Of a stretch of 64,000 nucleotides of DNA, positions 58,301 through 64,000 are shown piece by piece. Where the stretch lies: NCBI GenBank assembly GCA_027422505.1, contig JAPQWV010001630.1, forward strand, positions 1 through 64,000, written 5' to 3'. The stretch is from Craterostigma plantagineum (lineage: Eukaryota; Streptophyta; Magnoliopsida; Lamiales; Linderniaceae). Below the pieces are notes generated by a model. That model had not been told where the DNA came from. It searched no databases and was given only the letters and a program-made list of their open reading frames with translations. The position numbers were made by a program, and so were the translations under genes. Positions within the stretch are counted from its first letter, which is position 1. Every line of letters starts with the position of its first letter.

Positions 58301-59391
58301 AGCAATTATCGATCCCCGAATGGAAATGGGATAACATCACAATGGACTTCGTTGTCGGTTTGTCGAGGAACGTAAAGGGGCACGATGCGATTTGGGTGAT
58401 CGTTGATCGACTAACCAAGTCTGCCCATTTTCTACCGATAAGCACGACGTCTTCCATGGAGCGCTACGCAGAACTTTACATCCAGGAAATAGTACGACTT
58501 CACGGAATTCCGTCGTCTATAGTCTCGGATCGTGACTTGAGATTTTTGTCGAAATTTTGGACGAGTTTGCAAAAGGCAATGGGAACGAAGCTTTCTTTTA
58601 GTACTGCCTACCATCCGCAAATAGACGGTCAATCCGAACGAATGATCCAGACACTGGAGGATATGCTACGAGCCTGTGTGCTCGATTTCAAAGGAAATTA
58701 GAGTAGATACCCTCCACTCGTCGAATTTGAATAACAATAACTATCATACTACTATTGGGATGGCACCGTACGAAGCTCTATATGGGCGTAAGTGCAGATC
58801 CCCCGTACATTTGGACAAATTGGTGAACGGGCGATACTAGGCACATATATAGTATGAGAAATGATGGAGATTATCGCGACGATACGAGAAAGGATGCGAA
58901 CGGCGCAGAGCAGGCAGAAAAGCTATGCCGAACAAATACGCCGACCACTAGAATTCGAGGTTGATGATTTAGTGTTTGTGGAAGTATCACCGATGAAGGG
59001 CGTAAAGAGATTTGGAAAGAAAGGGAAACTAAGCCCTAGGTACATTGGCCCATTCAGAATAATGAAAAGAGTTGGTGAGGTAGCATATCAACTGAAATTG
59101 CCAGCATCGTTGTCACAAGTGCACGATGTCTTCCACATTTCAACACTACGGAAGTACATAGCAGACCCGAATCATGTGCTGGAAAATGAGTTTCTACATC
59201 AATAGCTAAAACCAGATATGAGTGACGAGGAAACTCTTGTAGAGATATTGATGTACGAAACTAAGATGCTTAGGAATAAAGAGATACCATTAGTAAAAGT
59301 CTTGTGGCGAAATCAGTCAACGGAGGAAGCCACTTGGGAACGTGAGGAAGGGATGAGGGTTCGCTATCCTGAGTTGTTCCAAACAAGCTGA
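55370..59391 (+). pseudogene. G4 gag-pol, disrupted
   Basis: Gag capsid piece (55,370-55,783), CYKCGK-type knuckle (about 56,009), protease with ILINSGATHSF near 56,200 (the usual VDSG reads NSG, so the catalytic Asp is replaced by Asn), RT start (56,601-56,918), a roughly 100-bp loss at 56,920-56,945 removing the DLRSGYHQ part, RT palm with FIDDILVYS (57,028-57,468), RNase H (57,561-57,886), integrase zinc region and core (57,839-58,701, with [11 protein letters not shown] and VSDRDLRF), C-terminal module (58,861-59,205) and chromodomain to 59,391. Stops and indels separate the parts. Lost protease Asp and RT deletion mean it cannot act alone. Confidence 0.85.
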
Positions 59392-59426
59392 TTTCAGGGA
59401 CGAAATCCTCCTTAAGGGTGGGAGGA

Positions 59427-62353
59427 TGTAGGACTCGAATCCCCGCAAACTAGGTTGGCCAATACATTGCGTTCATGACCTAAGTGAGATTACCTGCTAA
59501 TTGCATACTTGTCATGTGCCTACGTGACCTTATGAATTTCGCGCTGATGTTCTTACATGGATTACGTGCAATTGTGTCCAATTAATTTTGTGTTTATGAT
59601 GACTCCTAATTTATGTAGAGAATTTTTGGATATAGAGAGAATAAGAGATGAGAGATAATGATAATAGTTATATAGGAATTTGGGCTAGGATTTCATTGGA
59701 CTAAGGAATATCAAAGCGGGCTAAACATAGGCCCAATGTGAGTTAAGTCAAGTACGGGAGACAAAATTCCCTAAATCAAGGAAAACCCACGCCCAGAACC
59801 ATGTCACATTCACCTTATCTAAAGAAAAATATCTAATCTAACAATCAAACTCCATAACCGCATAAGAAGAAACCATTGAAAACAAAGTGAAAGAGAAAGG
59901 AGAAGGAGCCGAGAGGAATTCAACTCAAAGAACACTCCAAATAACTTGGAAATTCGGGCAAGTAAGTTAGGTTATTTCTCCAAGCTATTTTGATTTGCCT
60001 TGTTAGAATTATCTAATTAAATCACATTGAGAATTGAGGGAAAGTTGAGGCATTTAGGTGTACCATAGACGGCAAAGGGCTAAATTCGTAGTTAAGAGTT
60101 TCCTTGAGATTAGTTATGTGTTGGATAGCCTAACTTGTTTTTAGGGTTCATAACTTTGGCATGAGATGATCTTAAGTTAGTGCAGGACGTTCTAGGATAG
60201 AAGAAAATTCTAGAATGAGCTATGAATTTGGTTTCGGGTGGATGAAGATTTGAAGATTTCGGTCAGTGTGAGATTTGCATGATAAATCGGCCGAATGGAG
60301 CAACATGTCATAGAATCGGGCGATTCTAGTTTGAGTGACAAATCGTGCGATTCCAAAATAATTTACATATAGTATAAGTCTCGGTGATTTTAGTTTGAGT
60401 ACACCTCAAATCGGCCGATTGAAGGGAATGGGAAATAGCACGGCAAACTAAGTAATTAACTTAGTAAATCGAACGATGAAAACCCTGAGAAATCGGGCGA
60501 TTTGTTGCATGTGAGGAATCAATCGAAAGTGAACGTTGAAGGCAATTTAATCGGGCGATTTAGGGCCCATATGACACACAACGAAATCGAACTTAGGATG
60601 TGAAGAATCGGTCGATTGGAAGATGGGGAAACACTCGGCGATGTGATGGACCTTATAACACAAATCGAGCGATCCTTGATGGCGGCGAATGTTGGATTTA
60701 ATGTGGCCAATCGAGCGATTTTTGGTGGTGACTAACACGACGAATTGCAATCAATCGGACGATTGAAGGGCTTGCATACCATGCATCGGCCGATTTCATG
60801 ATTTGAGAACACGACGATTCTTAAATCGGTTATTTCGAACGGTGAAGATCGATAAAAAACAAGCCATGCATGACACCAATCGGACGAAATCAAGCCATGA
60901 AGAATCGGGCGATTTACGAGCTTCTATGAATGATGAATCGGGTGATTTGGAGATCACGAAATCGGGCGAATCCAACATTTGTAGTATTCAACTTTCGTCG
61001 AGACGTAAATACATAGGTTATAAGTAAATACTAACATAGCTTAGACTAGAAATCAAATGACTTAGCAACTCAGTAATTTAGTATAGTCGAATGCTGATTT
61101 GACTTAGGTTATAAATCGAGACTTAGAGTTTCATGTAATAAGGTCGAATACTAACTTAATGTAGAACAATTTAAATTAAACTTCAATAGTCATTCAAGGT
61201 AGGCAATGCGCTGATATTATAATATTTTAATTTAAGGGTCGAACGGTAAGCAACTCCCGGAGCAGTGACGTACCGTAGCACAGACGACAGGTAAGTAGAA
61301 ATTCAACTACGACACGTAACTTACTTGCGCATGACTTATGTGATATCGTGCTTCCGTGACACTAAGTGAACCTTGTATGATGTGATTTACCTTATTGTGC
61401 ATGAATTCATGAAATGCATATATGCATGAACCACGATATGAGCAATTGCACGCATGGATAGGATGGAAAGTAGGTATGTGAGCATGCATGTCATAAGATC
61501 GCCTGTGTGCGAGGGATATTCGCCGAAATTGGCGTTTGATGTCGACACAACGTAGAGTCACGGCTCTTCAATGCGACCATGGCGATTCACGAGGCCGAAA
61601 TTACCTGATTCACGAGAGGTAAGGGGAATACCACGTAGCGGAATATGCAACCTGGAGGATGCGACACAAGGGGAATGCGACACAGAGGGAATCTCTGGCG
61701 TTAGCGACCTCGGAGTTGGCTACCATCGAGAAGCGTCTGCGTGATAGGCCACGGGGACAGGAAAGGTGCCTTCGAGTAACCTCCCAGTGTGTGAACCTTC
61801 ACATATGTATGTATCCCATGAGGATTCGAGCTCTATGAAATGGCACATAGTAAGATAGAAAGCCGAGGGTCCATATGAAACGAGGGAACGAAAAGAGTAT
61901 GAGAGTTAGAAAGTATCGACGGGGATTGTCGTTGCAAGTTAAGACACGTGCATACATGCATAAATTTCTGCTTACTGAGCCACAGCGGCTCATTCCTTAC
62001 ATTACGTGTTATAGGTGCCAGCAACCACGGTACGTTATCGACCTGGATGCAAGGCCAATCTTTTGGAGCTTCCAGCTGCTTTTGAGGTGGGAGTGTGTGC
62101 ATGGATGACGACCTGTAAGGCGGGGGCGTAGGATTTACTTTTGCTGTGCATGTACACACACCTAGTGTGCATAGGACTCGAATGAATGTAGAAAAACTTA
62201 TGCAATATTGTTTTGACTTGTATGAATGACTTCCTTTAATGAAATGGAAAAATTTTATGCGCATTTTTATGTTCCCTCCAAGACAACACATCATTAGTCA
62301 TTAGGCACTTTAGATTACGACAAAATACGTAGCGAGAAGTAGGGGTCCTGACA
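59427..62353 (+). repeat. G4 3' LTR (2.93 kb)
   Basis: Runs TGTAGGACTCGAA...GGGTCCTGACA directly after the purine tract. It contains an AATCGGGCGATT-word array (60,280-60,975), a GC-rich block (61,500-61,790, TGGCGTTAGCGACCTCGG) and the U5 module GTGTGCATGGATGACGACCT at about 62,095. Confidence 0.9.
60280..60975. repeat. AATCGGGCGATT word array in G4 LTR
   Basis: About two dozen copies of AATCGGGCGATT, AATCGGCCGATT, AATCGAGCGATT or AATCGGACGAT at irregular 15-50 bp spacing. The core (CGGNCG / CGATT) is palindromic and CpG-rich. The array is dispersed, not tandem. Confidence 0.8.
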
Positions 62354-63044
62354 GGAGATGTGTCCATATAGTGTTCGACAAAGACTGGGAGCCACTGCAG
62401 GTCTAGAAGAACTCGCTTCCCTTTGACATTATCTCGTCGCCTTATCTGGTCTAGCAGATCCGACCAGATAAGTTGTGCGATATCATAGTTTTTGTTGCGG
62501 TTGCATTGGTTGGTACTGCTGTGTGTTTGGGGATAGGCATTTATTGACAATGAGAAAGATGGTCCGCCATGGTTGAGGAATATCCTTGGCTGTGAGGTCA
62601 GGGAGGTTGATGGTTTGGCTGGGACCGAGTTTATATACCATGAGCATGAAGTGATGAGATTTTCATAACTGGGGTGTGGATCTGTATTTATGGAGAGTGG
62701 GAGATTAAGGGTTGTGCGTAAAATGTTTTAAGTGAGGATAACGGGCATATTGTCAATTTGGGAGATGAGGCTGAGAGTGTTGCTCGATCAGTCGGGTTTT
62801 AAGGAGAATCCTAGAATTGTTGAGCGTACACTTCTGGGACCTTTCCAATGATGGTTAGGGCTGTGTCGAGGGAGTGGTTACGTAAAATGTGTAGGATTAT
62901 GGGGTCTGGGCAATTGGTCTTGTCAAGATCAAGCTCAAGGTTGTTGGGTGTTTTCTCGGCCCATTTTTCTGGTGCAACGATCTCTTCGATAGCACGCACA
63001 TTGTACCTATTCTGCAAATAAGGATGCATATGAAAGATTGGCAT
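62354..63044 (-). pseudogene. ORF X copy 3, divergent, minus strand
   Basis: Starts behind a likely acceptor (TTTGCAG at about 63,013) with RYNVRAIEEIVAPEKWAEK, then CPDPIILHILRNHSLDTALT and VPEVYAQQF, followed by TAG at 62,813-62,811. After the stop, other frames show DIPQPWRTIFLIVNKCLSP (about 62,590) and YDIAQLIWSDLLDQIRR (62,480-62,440). These align block by block with copy 1 but at low identity, so it is an older or distinct subfamily. The lower end is cut by the G4 LTR at 62,353. Function unknown. Confidence 0.55.
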
Positions 63045-63229
63045 AGACCAGACGTGACTTGAATTTGGTCCAAAGGTATTTTAATTAGAGCTTTACTGTC
63101 GTTGCTCATCTTTGTAAGTAAACTTCGGCAAAATGGGTGAAAATAGAGAAGTATGGATTTCGGGCGAAGTTGTGTTGTAGGAATGTATGTAAGTTGTATT
63201 CGCAAATTCGGGTTTAAACAATCATGCAA

Positions 63230-63620
63230 TAGAGCAAATTCGCCGAATGAACTTTCAGGCAAATTTCGGGCGATGGTCAATTTCGACCGAAACGCTTTTC
63301 ATAGAAAACTCGGGCGAAATGCTCTCCAAAGCAATTTTGGGCAATTTCGGGCGAATAGATAGTCTAAGCAATTTCAGGCGAATAGATATTCATAGCAATT
63401 TCAGGCGAATAGATATTCTAAGCAATTTCGAGCGAAGAGATATTCATAGCAATTTCGAGCAAATAGATATGCATAGCTCGGGCGAATAGATATTCTAAGC
63501 AATTTCGGGCAAATAGATATTCATAGTAATTTCGAGCGAATAGATATTCTAAGCAAATTCGTGCGAAATGCTCGTAAAAGCAATTTCGGGCGATAGAGCA
63601 CGCTCTCCGAGTAAAAAGTT
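63230..63620. repeat. GCAATTTCGGGCGAATAGATATTC repeat block
   Basis: At least nine copies of CAATTTCGGGCGA, most followed by ATAGATATTCATA or ATAGATATTCTAA, spaced about 28-35 bp: near-tandem but degenerate. It lies upstream of ORF X copy 3, at the same relative place as the TCGA-word array upstream of copy 1. Confidence 0.8.
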
Positions 63621-64000
63621 ATGCGAATTTCGGGCGATTGTCACGCTACAGTAGCAAGTCGTGGAAGTGAAGAACATAGTAAAATTAGGCGAGATTTCAA
63701 TTCCACCATAAATCCTTAACCCTAAATCGCGCAAAGCTGCTGAAGACAACGGAAAATTATGGGAAATGTGAAAGATTTAGAAATGTTCTCACCTAAACAC
63801 TTTGGGAAATGCAGAAACTAGAGCAAGAACGGGGAATCTGAAAGCAGTCGCGATGAATTTCAACTTCGTAGTCCGAGAGATTTTCTTGAAGAGTTTTTGG
63901 TGAGGAAAGTGAAGTGAAGGCAATTTCGGGCGATAATGATATAAAAAGGTTGAACTTGAAATTCGGGTAGGGCTTGGAACTGTGTGAATTCGTCGAGAAA
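63621..64000. other. Unassigned sequence at right edge
   Basis: No gene recognised. Further single CGGGCGAT words at 63,630 and 63,928 suggest it continues the ORF X copy 3 upstream region. Confidence 0.3.

Larger units (their letters stand above)
55370..62353 (+). mobile_element. Ty3/gypsy element G4, 5'-truncated
   Basis: Plus-strand member of the same family as G2 and G3. It begins in mid-gag (DTISAIEN) at the edge of the inverted G3 LTR; its own 5' LTR, PBS and gag start are absent here. A plus-sense LTR fragment at 36,655-37,700 may be what is left of its 5' LTR, displaced by the G3 and G2 insertions. The 3' end is complete: chromodomain stop at 59,391, purine tract and 2.93-kb LTR. Confidence 0.85.

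Noticed and set aside
1..64000. tRNA genes or other structured RNA genes
   Set aside because: Only tRNA-complementary primer-binding sites were seen; no full tRNA cloverleaf sequence was recognised by eye.

Overview
The window is a repeat-dominated stretch of a flowering-plant nuclear genome. The evidence is Ty3/gypsy chromoviruses of the Tekay/Del type, Ty1/copia elements primed by initiator tRNA-Met, a plant LINE, a CACTA terminus and a host gene with plant-type GT-AG introns. The extra copia ORF described below resembles one I know from Asteraceae gene sets, so an asterid eudicot is a reasonable but weak guess. Only one intact host gene was found: a seven-exon queuosine-nucleotide glycosylase/salvage gene (minus, 34,781-32,832). 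It lies tail-to-tail with a broken acetamidase/formamidase gene (plus, 31,113-32,691) whose 5' half has been cut away by an LTR fragment.

Layout. 1-13,740: a large minus-strand copia element, 5' LTR at the right end (13,392-13,740), then leader, gag with a long coiled coil, protease, integrase, RT and RNase H (stop at 5,943), a 3.7-kb spacer, and an additional same-strand ORF ('ORF X') running off the left edge. 13,741-17,308: rearranged pieces of the same family (RT scrap, second ORF X copy, LTR scrap, gag scrap). 17,309-25,306: Ty3/gypsy element G1 inserted into a plus-strand copia fragment that resumes at 25,307 and runs to about 27,195. About 27,196-29,850: a 5'-truncated LINE. 29,857-31,112: a truncated gypsy LTR. 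31,113-34,781: the two host genes. About 35,050-36,654: noncoding DNA ending in a CACTA terminus. 36,655-62,353: nested Tekay-type elements. Intact G2 (minus, 38,625-48,727, 5-bp target duplication AACCT) sits inside the 3' LTR of decayed G3 (minus), which abuts decayed G4 in opposite orientation (plus, 55,370-62,353). 62,354-63,044: third, divergent ORF X copy. 63,060-64,000: short-word repeat DNA.

Four themes deserve attention. (1) ORF X, a gag-like protein family downstream of pol in a copia element, is present three times, and two divergent copies carry TAG at the same codon. (2) Each noncoding control region in these elements carries its own dispersed array of a CpG-centred, half-palindromic word: TCGACATTT in the LTRs of G1 and G2, AATCGGGCGATT in G4, TTTTCGATCGAGAAA in the copia spacer and leader, GGGCGACGGTTGT in the CACTA end. 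(3) G1 is bordered by matching target bases, yet its left terminal sequence (466 bp, with a 5S-rRNA-like stretch) shows no resemblance to its right terminal LTR (2.9 kb). (4) Nearly every frame break in otherwise intact genes is a single missing base, mostly in a short homopolymer, and the two LTRs of G2 seem to differ only in homopolymer lengths. Some apparent pseudogene lesions may therefore be consensus errors in the assembly.

All alignments were made by eye. Family assignments rest on visible motifs and remembered family knowledge; no database was searched.
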